A stretch of DNA of 43,662 nucleotides from an uncultured Eubacteriales bacterium (GTDB lineage: Bacteria; Bacillota; Clostridia; Oscillospirales; Butyricicoccaceae), in assembly GCA_910586105.1 (NCBI GenBank), contig CAJUGU010000015.1, positions 1 to 43,662 of the forward strand, given 5' to 3'. The position numbers were made by a program, and so were the translations under genes. Of the stretch, positions 17,450 to 25,730 are shown in pieces (within the stretch, counting starts at the first letter, position 1; each line of letters begins with the position of its first letter). Below the pieces are notes generated by a model, which made no database searches, was not told where the DNA came from, and saw only the letters and a list, made by a program, of their open reading frames with translations.

Positions 17450-17522
17450 GCGGCTTTGACCGCACCATCCCGCCCGCAGGCGAAAAAGGGATTCCGAAGG
17501 GACGCGTCCCTTCGGCGCCGTC
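17408..17522. repeat. GC-rich palindromic repeat overlapping the HAD gene 3' end
   Basis: CGTCCCGCC pairs with GGCGGGACG across 17409-17437 inside the coding tail. After the stop codon come a CCCGCCCGCAGGCG core (17469-17482) and a 22-base perfect palindrome centred on ACGCGT in 17491-17518. The same cores recur at 5397, 23480, 25850 and at the window edges. The hairpin at the gene end could also act as a terminator. Confidence 0.6.
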
Positions 17523-17617
17523 CGCGCAGGACCGGGGTCCGGGGCTCCGCCCCGGCGCCGCCAGCGGGCCTGCCTTCCGGTATCCGCCATTTAAACCTGT
17601 TTTTGGGAGGTCTTCCT

Positions 17618-18044
17618 TTGAAATACCATCCCATTCGTTATTTTTATGAGCATGAATTGCTCAAATCCTGGTTTTATCAAAAAAAATTTCCTTCGTTGGC
17701 CTGATTATACAACAGAAGGGCTTTTTTTATCGCGCGTTTTGTGATATATTAAAAAAGCAGGGGATCAAGCCCAATGTCCGGGAGGACGGTTTTGCCGTTT
17801 CCGTGGTTCCGGCCTCCGAATCCGCAATGATCGCCGCGCTGCGCCTTCCAGCGCCGCACGAGATCAACGAATGCCTCCGGATGTGTTTCTGCTTCGGCCC
17901 CGCGCTCTTTACACGGGAATACTCCCTGCAATGCGACTGCCTTTGCGGCCGGACCGCAAACGATGTCCACAACAACTACGGCGTATGCCACCCGGAGGGG
18001 ACGTTCGACCGCGTCCGGGCACTTTATACGGAGGGATCGGTTTC
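17618..18044 (+). pseudogene. Frameshifted hypothetical gene (split at an A8 run)
   Basis: TTG 17618 with GGGAGG 7 bases upstream opens a frame reading KYHPIRYFYEHELLKSWFYQKK, which ends at TGA 17702. The -1 frame continues as FVGLIIQQKGFFYRAFCDIL and onward through INECLRMCFCF and NNYGVCHPEGTFDR with normal coding character to about 18035. The join lies at A AAA AAA TTT (17679-17689), a classic -1 slippery run. The second frame stays open into the next gene (to 18252), so the natural C-terminus is not obvious. Either a mutated gene, a sequencing error, or programmed/transcriptional slippage. The protein family is not recognised. The gene is markedly more AT-rich at its start than its surroundings. 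Confidence 0.55.
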
Positions 18045-18455
18045 ATGGGCTTTCTGCCATTCACCAAAGAGGCCGCGCTGGCCTGCGCCCGCGAACGGTT
18101 TGGCGCGGAGCCGGAATATCTGTGGGGCTCCGACCCCGATTCGGCAGTGCTCCGCCGCGCGGACAACCGCAAGTGGTTCGCCGCGCTCCTGCGGGTGCAG
18201 CGCTCCCGGCTCGGGCTGCCGGGAGAAGGCTCCGTGGACATACTCGACCTGAAATGCGACCCGCTGCTGATCGGCGCGCTGCGCGCCCGCGAAGGCTTCC
18301 TCCCCGCCTACCATATGAACAAGGAGCGCTGGATCGCCGTCCTGCTGGACGGGCAGGTCGACGCCGTCGAAGGCGGACAGCTGCTGGAGCTGAGTTATCA
18401 GCTGGCAGGCCCGAAGCCGAAGGCGCGCAGGCGCGCCGCGCGGGAGGACTTCTGA
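18045..18455 (+). CDS. MmcQ/YjbR-family protein
   Basis: 136 residues from ATG 18045 (GGAGG 8-9 bases upstream). The MmcQ/YjbR fold is indicated by the KWFAALLRV strand, VDILDLKCDP, and the hallmark FLPAYHMNKERWIAVLLDG, with a final LLELSYQLA helix. Members are small cytosolic proteins with a double-wing fold, sometimes proposed to bind DNA; the role is unknown. The C-terminal KPKARRRAARED is basic. It lies between the frameshifted gene and the sugar kinase and may share their transcript. Confidence 0.8.
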   Translation: MGFLPFTKEAALACARERFGAEPEYLWGSDPDSAVLRRADNRKWFAALLRVQRSRLGLPGEGSVDILDLKCDPLLIGALRAREGFLPAYHMNKERWIAVLLDGQVDAVEGGQLLELSYQLAGPKPKARRRAAREDF

Positions 18456-18508
18456 CAACCAATACAGATCATCATCGAACATCACAGGAACCGGAGGGAC
18501 GAAACATC

Positions 18509-19480
18509 ATGAAAAGAGTTATCGCGATCGGCGAATTGCTGATCGACTTTGTGCCCGGAGAAAAGGGCTGCGCGCTGCGCGAGGTCACCCACTTTGAACG
18601 CGTCGCAGGCGGCGCGCCCGCGAACGTCGTTTCCGCCGTCAGCCGTTTGGGCGGCTCGGGCGTGATGGTGTCGCAGGTCGGCGAGGACGCCTTCGGCGAA
18701 CACATCATCGACGTGCTGCGCCGCAACGGCGTCGACACCTCCTGGGTCTATAAGACCCGCCGCGCCAACACCGGCCTTGCCTTCGTCTCGCTCGATTCGA
18801 CCGGCAACCGGGAATTTTCCTTCTTCCGCAACCCCAGCGCCGACCTCTTCCTTTCCCCGGAGCAGATCACGCCCGAGCTGATGGCGGACGGCGCGGCGCT
18901 GCATTTCTGCTCGGTCGATCTGGTCGACCACCCCGTCCGGCAGGCCCACCGCCGCGCGATCGAGCTGGCGCGCGAACGCGATATGATCGTCTGCTTCGAC
19001 CCCAACGTCCGCCTGCCGCTGTGGGATTCCCCGGCGGCATGCCGCGCGGCGATCCGGGAATTCCTGCCGTATGCGGATATCGTGAAGCTGTCCGACGACG
19101 AGCTGGAATTCGTCACCGGCTGCCGCACCGAGGAGGAAGCGGCGGCGCAGCTGTTCCAGGGACGCTGCCGGCTGCTGCTGGTCACGCGCGGCCCGGACGG
19201 CTCAGCGGCATATACGCCTTCGGCCTCGGCCGCCTGCGCGGCGCTCCCCGTGCAGGTCGTGGACACCACCGGCTGCGGCGATTCGTTCATCGGCTCGTTC
19301 CTGTACCAGCTGGTGCGCGATAAAGCAACGCTCGAAACGCTCCCGCAGCTGACGGGAGCCGACCTGGAAAAATACCTGGATTTCTCCGCGCATTACGCCT
19401 CCCTCACGGCGGCGAAGAAGGGTGCGGCGATGGCAACGCTCGAAGAGCTGAAAGCGGCGTTCCCCAGCCTTGCGTGCTGA
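18509..19480 (+). CDS. scrK: PfkB-family sugar kinase, fructokinase-like
   Basis: 323 residues from ATG 18509 (CGGAGGG 9 bases upstream). PfkB signature 1 is GGAPANVVSAVSRLGG and signature 2 is DTTGCGDSFIGSF with the catalytic aspartate; the usual GAGD is GCGD here, a tolerated change. VKLSDDELEFVTG and VTRGPDGS mark the nucleotide-binding half. The closest recalled family is fructokinase (fructose to fructose-6-phosphate), although 2-keto-3-deoxygluconate or ribose kinases share this architecture. It is followed after 74 bases by ptsI, which suggests a sugar-uptake context. Confidence 0.85.
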   Translation: MKRVIAIGELLIDFVPGEKGCALREVTHFERVAGGAPANVVSAVSRLGGSGVMVSQVGEDAFGEHIIDVLRRNGVDTSWVYKTRRANTGLAFVSLDSTGNREFSFFRNPSADLFLSPEQITPELMADGAALHFCSVDLVDHPVRQAHRRAIELARERDMIVCFDPNVRLPLWDSPAACRAAIREFLPYADIVKLSDDELEFVTGCRTEEEAAAQLFQGRCRLLLVTRGPDGSAAYTPSASAACAALPVQVVDTTGCGDSFIGSFLYQLVRDKATLETLPQLTGADLEKYLDFSAHYASLTAAKKGAAMATLEELKAAFPSLAC

Positions 19481-19554
19481 ACGTCCGACGATCCTTGATG
19501 GTCACGGCAACCGGCCGTCCATACATAAAAAGAAGTGAAGGAGTGTTCGTAACA

Positions 19555-21216
19555 ATGATTCGTTTACAGGGTAAGGGTGTATCGACCGGCGTAGCAGTCG
19601 GCCCATTGTACTTCTACCGCCGCGGCGGCGGGGAGGTTGAGCGCCACGAGGTGGCGGACACCGCGGCAGAAAACGCGCGCTTCGAGGCGGCGCGCAAAAC
19701 GGCGATGGAACAGCTTGGCGCACTGTATGAAAAAGCGTTGGCGGAGGTCGGCGAGGAGAGCGCGCAGCTCTTCGAGGCGCACCAGCTGATGCTGGACGAT
19801 CTGGATTATATCGAAAGCATCCAGGGCATGATCGAAGGCGGGCTGAACGCCGAAGCCGCCGTTTCGGACACCGCGAACATTTTCGCGGACATGTTCGCCA
19901 ATATGGACGACGCCTATATGCAGGCGCGCGCCGCCGACGTGCGCGATATCTCCAACCGCGTCATTGGCATCCTGTCCGGGGCGGTCGCAGGCGGCATCGA
20001 TTCGGACGTGCCGGTCGTTTTGGCGTCGGACGACCTTGCGCCGTCCGAGACCGTGCAGCTCGATAAATCGAAGATCCTTGGCTTTGTCACGCGCGGCGGC
20101 TCGGGCAACAGCCACACCGCGATCCTGGCCCGCACGATGGGCATCCCCGCGATCTGCAGCGTCGGCGACGCGCTCGAAGACAGCTTTGAGGGCCGCGGCG
20201 TCATGATCGACGGCCAGACCGGCGAGGTCGTGTTTGACGCGGACGCCGCGACCAGCGAACGGCTGCTCAAGAAGCAGGCCAAGGAGCGCGCGCTCAAGGA
20301 CCTGCTCGAAAAGCTGAAGGGCCAGCCGAATACAACCGTTGACGGCAAGAGCGTGATGGTTTACTGCAACATCGGCTCGCCGGACGACGTCGACGCCGTG
20401 CTGACCAACGACGGCGGCGGCATCGGCCTCTTCCGTTCGGAATTCCTGTATCTGCAAAACGACGATTATCCGACCGAGGAACAGCAGTTCCAGGCGTATA
20501 AAACGGTCGCCGAACGCATGGGCGGCAAGCGCGTCATTATCCGCACGCTGGATATCGGCGCGGATAAGCAGGCCGATTATTTCAAGCTCGACCACGAGGA
20601 GAACCCGGCCATGGGCCTGCGCGCGATCCGGATCTGCCTGACCCGCCCCGAGGTCTTCCACACCCAGCTGCGCGCCCTCTACCGCGCGTCGGCTTACGGC
20701 AAGATCGCGATCATGTTCCCCATGATCACCTCGGTCTGGGAGGTGCAGGAGATCAAGCGCATTTGCGCGAACGTCCGCGAGGAGCTTCAAAAGGAAGGCG
20801 TCCCGATGGCCGATTACGTCGAACTGGGCATCATGATCGAGACCCCCGCGTCGGTCATGCTGAGCGACCGTCTCGCGCGGGAGGTCGACTTCTTCTCGGT
20901 CGGCACCAACGACCTGACCCAGTACACCCTTGCGGTCGACCGTCAGGGCCAGAATCTGGACCGGTTCTTTGACGCGCACCACCCGGCGGTGCTCCGGATG
21001 CTCAAGATGGCGGCGGATAACGCGCATGCAGCCGGTATCTGGATCGGTATCTGCGGCGAGCTCGGCGCGGATGTCGAGCTGACCGAGACCTTCCTTGCGA
21101 TCGGGATCGACGAGCTTTCGGTTTCCCCGTCGGCCGTCCTGCCGCTGCGCAGCACGATCCGTTCGATCGACAGCACGGTAAAACGCGACGAGATCCTCGC
21201 GGAGCTTGCAAAATAA
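19555..21216 (+). CDS. ptsI: PTS enzyme I (phosphoenolpyruvate-protein phosphotransferase)
   Basis: 553 residues from ATG 19555 (GAAGGAG 11 bases upstream); slightly shorter than the usual ~570 but complete. Transfers phosphate from PEP to HPr. The phosphorylated histidine is H187 in GNSHTAILARTMGIPAI. The PEP-binding barrel contains GGIGLFRSEFLYL, LDIGADKQADYF, NPAMGLRAIR and DFFSVGTNDLTQYTLAVDR, with the active-site cysteine in GICGELGAD. HPr is not encoded next to it. A terminator follows directly. Confidence 0.95.
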   Translation: MIRLQGKGVSTGVAVGPLYFYRRGGGEVERHEVADTAAENARFEAARKTAMEQLGALYEKALAEVGEESAQLFEAHQLMLDDLDYIESIQGMIEGGLNAEAAVSDTANIFADMFANMDDAYMQARAADVRDISNRVIGILSGAVAGGIDSDVPVVLASDDLAPSETVQLDKSKILGFVTRGGSGNSHTAILARTMGIPAICSVGDALEDSFEGRGVMIDGQTGEVVFDADAATSERLLKKQAKERALKDLLEKLKGQPNTTVDGKSVMVYCNIGSPDDVDAVLTNDGGGIGLFRSEFLYLQNDDYPTEEQQFQAYKTVAERMGGKRVIIRTLDIGADKQADYFKLDHEENPAMGLRAIRICLTRPEVFHTQLRALYRASAYGKIAIMFPMITSVWEVQEIKRICANVREELQKEGVPMADYVELGIMIETPASVMLSDRLAREVDFFSVGTNDLTQYTLAVDRQGQNLDRFFDAHHPAVLRMLKMAADNAHAAGIWIGICGELGADVELTETFLAIGIDELSVSPSAVLPLRSTIRSIDSTVKRDEILAELAK

Positions 21217-21220
21217 ACCC

Positions 21221-21246
21221 AAAGCCCGGCCCACGCCGGGCTTTTT
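21221..21246 (+). terminator. Intrinsic terminator of ptsI
   Basis: AAAGCCCGGC (21221-21230) pairs with GCCGGGCTTT (21235-21244), 4-base loop, ending in TTTTT. Starts 5 bases beyond the stop codon. Confidence 0.9.
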
Positions 21247-21302
21247 GTAAAAGGCCCGTTCGGAAGCCTTCCAAGCAGGCCGAAAGAAGGGAGGGAAGGA
21301 AA

Positions 21303-21479
21303 ATGCCGCTGCCGAACGATCCATTCATGCTGCTGAGCGTCGTCAATATGCGGCTGCGCGATAGCTTTGACAGCCTTGACGCGCTGTGCGACGACCTCGG
21401 CATCCCCTGCGGCGAGCTGTGCGGACGGCTCGCGCAGGCGGGGTTCGCCTATGACGCAAATTGCAACCAGTTCCGCTGA
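21303..21479 (+). CDS. DUF4250 small protein
   Basis: 58 residues. It begins LPNDPFMLLSVVNMRLRD and continues SLDALCDDLGI and ends YDANCNQFR, which is the whole DUF4250 pattern (PFMLLS-N-LRD, LDELC-L, Y-NQF). A purine-rich AGGGAGGGAAGG ribosome site directly precedes the ATG. The predicted helical content (DALCDDLGIPCGELCGRLAQAG) looks like a small helix-turn-helix. Function is unknown. It lies behind the ptsI terminator and ahead of another terminator, so it may rely on read-through or a weak promoter of its own. Confidence 0.85.
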   Translation: MPLPNDPFMLLSVVNMRLRDSFDSLDALCDDLGIPCGELCGRLAQAGFAYDANCNQFR

Positions 21480-21578
21480 ATCCGCCGCCGGGCCGGTAAA
21501 TCGGGACGCGTGAAACGCGCAAGACCGGAAAACGCGCTGCGCGAACGCCGACCCTTCCCGGTCGGCTTCCCCCGCAAA

Positions 21579-21606
21579 AAAAAACAGCCGTTCGCGGCTG
21601 TTTTTT
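21579..21606. terminator. UUCG-loop bidirectional terminator
   Basis: A perfect 12-bp stem (21579-21590/21595-21606) with a TTCG tetraloop, six A before and six T after. Ends the DUF4250 transcript. Confidence 0.9.
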
Positions 21607-21644
21607 CATGCCTATGCCGCAGCGGCGAAAAGCGACGGAAAAAC

Positions 21645-21673
21645 TTTCATTTTCCCCGCCGCTGTGCTATAAT
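21645..21673 (+). promoter_or_regulatory. Extended -10 promoter of the SLH-VanY gene
   Basis: TATAAT (21668-21673) preceded by TGC (extended -10), with a weak -35 TTTCAT (21645-21650) at 17 bases. It lies 70 bases before ATG 21743. Confidence 0.7.
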
Positions 21674-21742
21674 GAAAACGGACAGGAACCGGCGGGATCC
21701 GACACCCTGCCGTTCCGATACTTTGACAGCGAGGTAAGGCTT

Positions 21743-23389
21743 ATGCGCAAATCCCTGCAAAAACGGCTATTTCCGTTGCTTTTCATGTTCACGATCCTGT
21801 TTGGCGGTTTTGGCGGGACGGCGGCGCTGCGCATTCCGGAAGCAACCGGCCCGGGGCAGCAAAAAGCCGCGCGGGATATCGAGCGGACGGCGGAAGGCCC
21901 ATCCGATACGGCGCCTGCCGAAGCGTCCGGCCCATCGGTGCCCGCCGCCGGGATATCCCTGCTCACCGAACCGCATATCGCCTATCTGACCGGCGAAAAC
22001 GAAGACGGCCTGCCGTCCCTCCGCGCGACGGACGCGCTGACCCGCCGGGAAGCCTCGCGGATGTTTTACACGCTGCTGGACGGGACGCCGCCGGCAGCGG
22101 CCCGATACGTCGATATCGCCTCGACCGACCCGGACCGCGACGCGATGCTTGCCCTGGGCGCGCTCGGCGTGATGCAAACCGGCTCCCGGACGTTCTCCCC
22201 GGAGGATCCGATGACGCGCGCCGGATTCACCGACGCGCTCGCGTGTTTCTTCCCGCTGCGGACGGACGGCGCGCTGTTCCCGGACGTTCCGGAGGATCAC
22301 CCGCAGGCGGCGGCGATCCGTTCGGCGCGGGCTTACGGCTGGATCACGGGCAATGACGAAGGCTGCTTCCGCCCGGACGAGCCGATCGCCTGCGTGGAAG
22401 CGGTCGTCATGCTCAATCGCGCGTTAGGGCGCGTGCCCGACCGGGCCTACATCGACCGGCAAAAACCTGCGTTCTATCTGGGGGTCGACCCTGCCGCATG
22501 GTATTATTACGAGATCGTAGAAGCCACGACCGCCCATCGATCTACCGTTTCCGACGGTACGGAGCATTGGAGCTCGCACGTCCGCGCGGAGCCGGAGCCC
22601 GAAACTGGCCTGATCGTTGGGGGCGGCGCGTATCACGCCGTTTACTATTACGACCGCGGCATCGGGGATGTCCTGCGCAGCGTGGAATTGGGATCGTTCG
22701 GGATCGACCCGCAGGGGCGGTTTACGACCGGCAGCGCGCGCCTTGACCGCAAAGCGGCCGAGCTTGCGTCGGCTCCGGAAAACAAAGGGCTCGATCCCGC
22801 CGGGCTGGCGGCGCTGCTCGCCGGATCGGAATGGGACCTGATCCTGATCAACCGGGACAACCCTTTGCCGGACGGCTTCACCATACCGGAATTTACCGAG
22901 CTGGAAAGCGGCTACCGCATTGACAGCCGGGTCGCGCCCGCGCTCGAGCGGTTCCTTGCGGCGGCGCGGGAAGCGGGCTATCGGCCGCTGGTATGTTCGG
23001 CCTACCGCTCGTGGGACAAGCAGTCCGAGCTGTTCGAGCGGCGGGTGCGATCGTACGCCAGATCCGGACGCAGCCGGGCGGCGGCAGAGGAGGCGGCGGC
23101 GTTCTGGGTCGCGCGTCCCGGCACGAGCGAACACCAGGCGGGGCTTGCGGTGGATATCATCGACAGCGCCTATCAGGTGCTCAACCGTTCGCAGGAGGAC
23201 CGCCCGGTGCAGAAATGGCTCATGGAGCACTGCGCGGAATACGGCTTCATCCTGCGGTATCCGACCGACAAGAGCGGCCTGACCGGGGTCGGCTATGAGC
23301 CGTGGCATTACCGCTACGTCGGCGAGGAAGCGGCGCAGGAAATCATGGCGCGCGGCATTTGCCTTGAGGAATACCTCAGCGACGGCTGA
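21743..23389 (+). CDS. SLH-domain D-alanyl-D-alanine carboxypeptidase (VanY, M15B)
   Basis: 548 residues. A signal or anchor helix lies at residues about 8-30. An SLH region spans about 95-235: LTRREASRMFYTLL, then FPDVPEDHPQAAAIRSARAYG, GCFRPDEPIACVEAVVMLNR. A 130-residue unassigned stretch follows. The C-terminal 170 residues are a zinc VanY/M15B peptidase: VCSAYRSWDKQ, GTSEHQAGLAVDII (H and D ligands near 461 and 468) and EPWHYRYVG (third ligand H near 521). It would trim D-Ala from peptidoglycan stems at the cell surface, held there by SLH binding to secondary wall polymers. The upstream promoter gives a monocistronic transcript. Confidence 0.9.
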   Translation: MRKSLQKRLFPLLFMFTILFGGFGGTAALRIPEATGPGQQKAARDIERTAEGPSDTAPAEASGPSVPAAGISLLTEPHIAYLTGENEDGLPSLRATDALTRREASRMFYTLLDGTPPAAARYVDIASTDPDRDAMLALGALGVMQTGSRTFSPEDPMTRAGFTDALACFFPLRTDGALFPDVPEDHPQAAAIRSARAYGWITGNDEGCFRPDEPIACVEAVVMLNRALGRVPDRAYIDRQKPAFYLGVDPAAWYYYEIVEATTAHRSTVSDGTEHWSSHVRAEPEPETGLIVGGGAYHAVYYYDRGIGDVLRSVELGSFGIDPQGRFTTGSARLDRKAAELASAPENKGLDPAGLAALLAGSEWDLILINRDNPLPDGFTIPEFTELESGYRIDSRVAPALERFLAAAREAGYRPLVCSAYRSWDKQSELFERRVRSYARSGRSRAAAEEAAAFWVARPGTSEHQAGLAVDIIDSAYQVLNRSQEDRPVQKWLMEHCAEYGFILRYPTDKSGLTGVGYEPWHYRYVGEEAAQEIMARGICLEEYLSDG

Positions 23390-23432
23390 CGCAGCGCGCG
23401 GGCCGGATCTATATCCGTGAATATGGAAATTA

Positions 23433-23614
23433 CCGTTTGTCTCGCCTGCGCGGCGGGCGGCCCCTGCGCGGGGCGGCGCCAGAGGGACTTGTCCCTCTGG
23501 ACTCCCTTCCTCCGCCGCGGCGGGGACGGGCGCGCGGGTAACGGTTTACTGGTACTGCCCGCCCCGCCAGAACGGCGGCGGGGCGGGTGGGTATTTGCGG
23601 CGATATTTTTTCAG
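23433..23614 (+). repeat. ~180-bp dispersed repeat, copy A
   Basis: About 180 bases matching 25731-25910 in inverted orientation with roughly 90% or more identity by eye. It contains a CCAGAGGGAC/GTCCCTCTGG hairpin, a conserved AACGGTTTACTGGTACTGCC stretch and a GCCCCGCC/GGCGGGGC hairpin. It lies in the 366-base gap after the VanY gene; the rest of that gap holds the terminators at 23634-23671 and 23713-23743. Confidence 0.8.
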
Positions 23615-23633
23615 ATCGCGCATACGAAATAAG

Positions 23634-23671
23634 GCTCCGGCTTGGGCGTTTGCCCGGGCCGGAGCTTTTTT
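23634..23671 (+). terminator. Intrinsic terminator of the SLH-VanY gene
   Basis: GCTCCGGC (23634-23641) pairs with GCCGGAGC (23658-23665), with an inner GGGC/GCCC stem, then six T. It sits downstream of repeat copy A, so the repeat is part of the VanY 3' untranslated region. Confidence 0.85.
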
Positions 23672-23704
23672 GCGCCGTTTCGCAGTCCATATTGCAGTCC
23701 GTAT

Positions 23705-23743
23705 TAAAGAAAAGGCAGGCGCCCGCGCCGCGTGCGCCTGCCT
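23705..23743 (-). terminator. Intrinsic terminator of the MATE-lipoprotein operon
   Basis: On the minus strand AGGCAGGCGC (23734-23743) pairs with GCGCCTGCCT (23713-23722), followed by TTTTCTTT. Starts 12 bases past the lipoprotein stop codon. Confidence 0.85.
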
Positions 23744-23755
23744 GACGGAAACCCT

Positions 23756-24241
23756 TCAGCCGTCCGCCTGCCCTGTGACTTCGGTCAAGGTCAGCTGCAG
23801 TGGATATTCGTTTGTCCCGCCTTCCAAATCGGTGGCTTCCAGCCGGAAAAAAAAGCCGTTCGGAAGCGCGGCAAGGTCTGCGTCCCGGAATACGTCGCCG
23901 GATACTTTGCCGAGCGCCCCCGGAAGGCCGATCGTCCCGCCCGTCAGATCTTCCACGCGGTTGGAAAGCAGCGTCTGTTCCCCGTCCACGGTGTCGATAT
24001 AAAAGGTTGCGGAAAAAGCCGTGATGTTCTGGAACGCCTCCGGTTTTGCCTCCAGCTCCCCGCCGTAAAAAGTTTCTTCCGCACCGTTTAAAACGATCAC
24101 GCCATTCGAGACGGACAGCATTTCATTTTCGCCGCTGAACGAATACACGGTCAGCGGTCCCTCCGCCTTCTTTTGTCCACAGCCGGAAAGCAAGCCGGAG
24201 CAAACCATGGCAAGGAGCAGCGCCGCAAGCATTTTCTTCAT
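23756..24241 (-). CDS. Hypothetical lipoprotein
   Basis: 161 residues from ATG 24241 (GGAGG 8 bases upstream; an ATG 15 bases earlier overlaps the ribosome site). The lipoprotein signal ends LLSGC (C21). The mature part is beta-rich with no recognised domain: VYSFSGENEMLSVSNGVIVL resembles the start of clostridial lipoproteins in which a small signal is compared with a threshold, but no family name is certain. It follows the MATE gene by 33 bases and shares its promoter and terminator, so an accessory role in export is possible but unproven. Confidence 0.75.
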   Translation of the reverse strand: MKKMLAALLLAMVCSGLLSGCGQKKAEGPLTVYSFSGENEMLSVSNGVIVLNGAEETFYGGELEAKPEAFQNITAFSATFYIDTVDGEQTLLSNRVEDLTGGTIGLPGALGKVSGDVFRDADLAALPNGFFFRLEATDLEGGTNEYPLQLTLTEVTGQADG

Positions 24242-24274
24242 CCTGGATACCTCCATCCTTTTCTGGGCCCGGCC

Positions 24275-25639
24275 TTAAAGCCGGATCTTTCCCGCGAACA
24301 CCCTCCGCCGGAGGAGGAAATAAGCCGCCAGCACGGCGGCGCCGGTCAGCACCCACGTAATGGGATAAATATCCATCAGCGTTTCAAAGGTGGGGACGCG
24401 CGGAAACACGGTATAGATCCACCAGATCCGCACCACGCAGGTTCCGAAGATCGTGATCAGCGCAGGCGTCATGGAATAGCCGATGCCGCGCAGCGCAGCG
24501 CCGCCGATCTCGTAAGTGGCGCAGATGAAGTTCAGCGTCAGGATGTGCAGCATCCGGATCCGGGCGAATCCGGCGACCGCCGGGTCGGGCGTGAACACCG
24601 ATGCAAAGAACCCCCTGCCAAGCACGAAGGTCAAGCTCAGCGCCGCCGTGGCCAGCATCCCTACGCTCAGGCAAAGCCAGAAAATGCGCTTGCAGCGGTC
24701 GAACTGCTTCGCGCCGTAGTTCTGGCTGGTGAACGTGACCGCGGCCTGATTGAACGCCGCGATGATAAAATAAGTAAAGTATTCGTAGTTCAGCGCCACG
24801 GCGGAGCCCGCCACCGCATCCGCGCCGAGCCCGTTCAGCGCCGTTTGTATAAAAACGTTCGCGACCGAAAAAACGGTGCCCTGTATCCCGGCGGGGACGC
24901 CGATCTGCAAAATACGCGCCAGCTCCGGCGACGAGACCCTCAGCTCGCGCAGCGACAGCCGGAGCGGCCCTTCCTCATGGGCGAGGAAATACCACACCAT
25001 GCAGGCGCTGACGACGTTCGAGATCACGGTCGCGATCGCGACGCCTGCCGCGCCCAGATGGAACACGGTCACAAGGAACAGATTCAGCACGGCGTTGATA
25101 ATCCCGGACAGCACCAGGCAGTAGAGCGGGCGTCTGGTATCGCCCGTGCTGCGCAGGATGGCCGCGCCAAAGTTGTACACCATGATAAAAGGCATGCCGA
25201 GGAAGTAGATCTTCAGATAGGCGACCGCATACGCAAGCACCTCCGAAGGGGTGTCCATCCACAGCAGCATGGGACGGGCGACCAGCTGCCCGGCCGCGAG
25301 CAGCACAAGGCCGCTTGCGATGGCGGCGACCATTGAGGTGTGGACGGCGGCTTTGATCCGTTCCTGATGCTCCTGCCCGATGTAATTGGCGATCGCCACG
25401 TTCGCGCCGACCGACACGCCGACGAACAGGTTGATCAGCAGGTTGATAACCGGACCGTTGCAGCCAACGGCGGCTTGTTCCAAACTGCTTGCGAACTGCC
25501 CGACGACGGCAACGTCGACCGCGTTGAACAGCTGTTGCAGGATGCTGCTGGCCGCCAGCGGCAGGGCGAAAAGCAGCAGCTTGGGCAGCAGGTCGCCGTG
25601 CAGCATATCCATGCCGGACGGCTTTTCCGATACGCGCAA
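24275..25639 (-). CDS. MATE-family multidrug/cation exporter
   Basis: About 454 residues with 12 hydrophobic helices in two homologous halves (starting LLLFALPLAASSILQQLFNAVDVAVVGQF and, in the second half, RILQIGVPAGIQGTVFSVANVF). The GNALG-type region is replaced by SSLEQAAVGCNGPV, as in DinF/NorM-like clostridial members. It would export drugs or metabolites in exchange for Na+ or H+. The start is uncertain: TTG 25639 has AAGGGGGG about 6 bases upstream, whereas ATG 25663 has no spaced ribosome site. The cassette is bracketed by inverted ~180-bp repeats. Confidence 0.9.
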   Translation of the reverse strand: MRVSEKPSGMDMLHGDLLPKLLLFALPLAASSILQQLFNAVDVAVVGQFASSLEQAAVGCNGPVINLLINLFVGVSVGANVAIANYIGQEHQERIKAAVHTSMVAAIASGLVLLAAGQLVARPMLLWMDTPSEVLAYAVAYLKIYFLGMPFIMVYNFGAAILRSTGDTRRPLYCLVLSGIINAVLNLFLVTVFHLGAAGVAIATVISNVVSACMVWYFLAHEEGPLRLSLRELRVSSPELARILQIGVPAGIQGTVFSVANVFIQTALNGLGADAVAGSAVALNYEYFTYFIIAAFNQAAVTFTSQNYGAKQFDRCKRIFWLCLSVGMLATAALSLTFVLGRGFFASVFTPDPAVAGFARIRMLHILTLNFICATYEIGGAALRGIGYSMTPALITIFGTCVVRIWWIYTVFPRVPTFETLMDIYPITWVLTGAAVLAAYFLLRRRVFAGKIRL

Positions 25640-25730
25640 AATGTTCCCCCCTTGCGGACCCATCCCTTTTTACGGGGACGCGCCGGGCCCTGAAATATCT
25701 GACAAAACAGTACCTATTATAGCGCGCGGC

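Noticed and set aside
19564..21324. A 586-codon minus-strand frame opposite ptsI
   Set aside because: Antisense to ptsI, low-complexity Asp/Arg/Ala/Val composition, no domain.
23430..23690. A minus-strand protein frame rich in Arg/Pro/Gly in repeat copy A, also present in copy B
   Set aside because: It is simply the translation of the shared repeat; there is no ribosome site, and conservation follows the DNA hairpins rather than codons.
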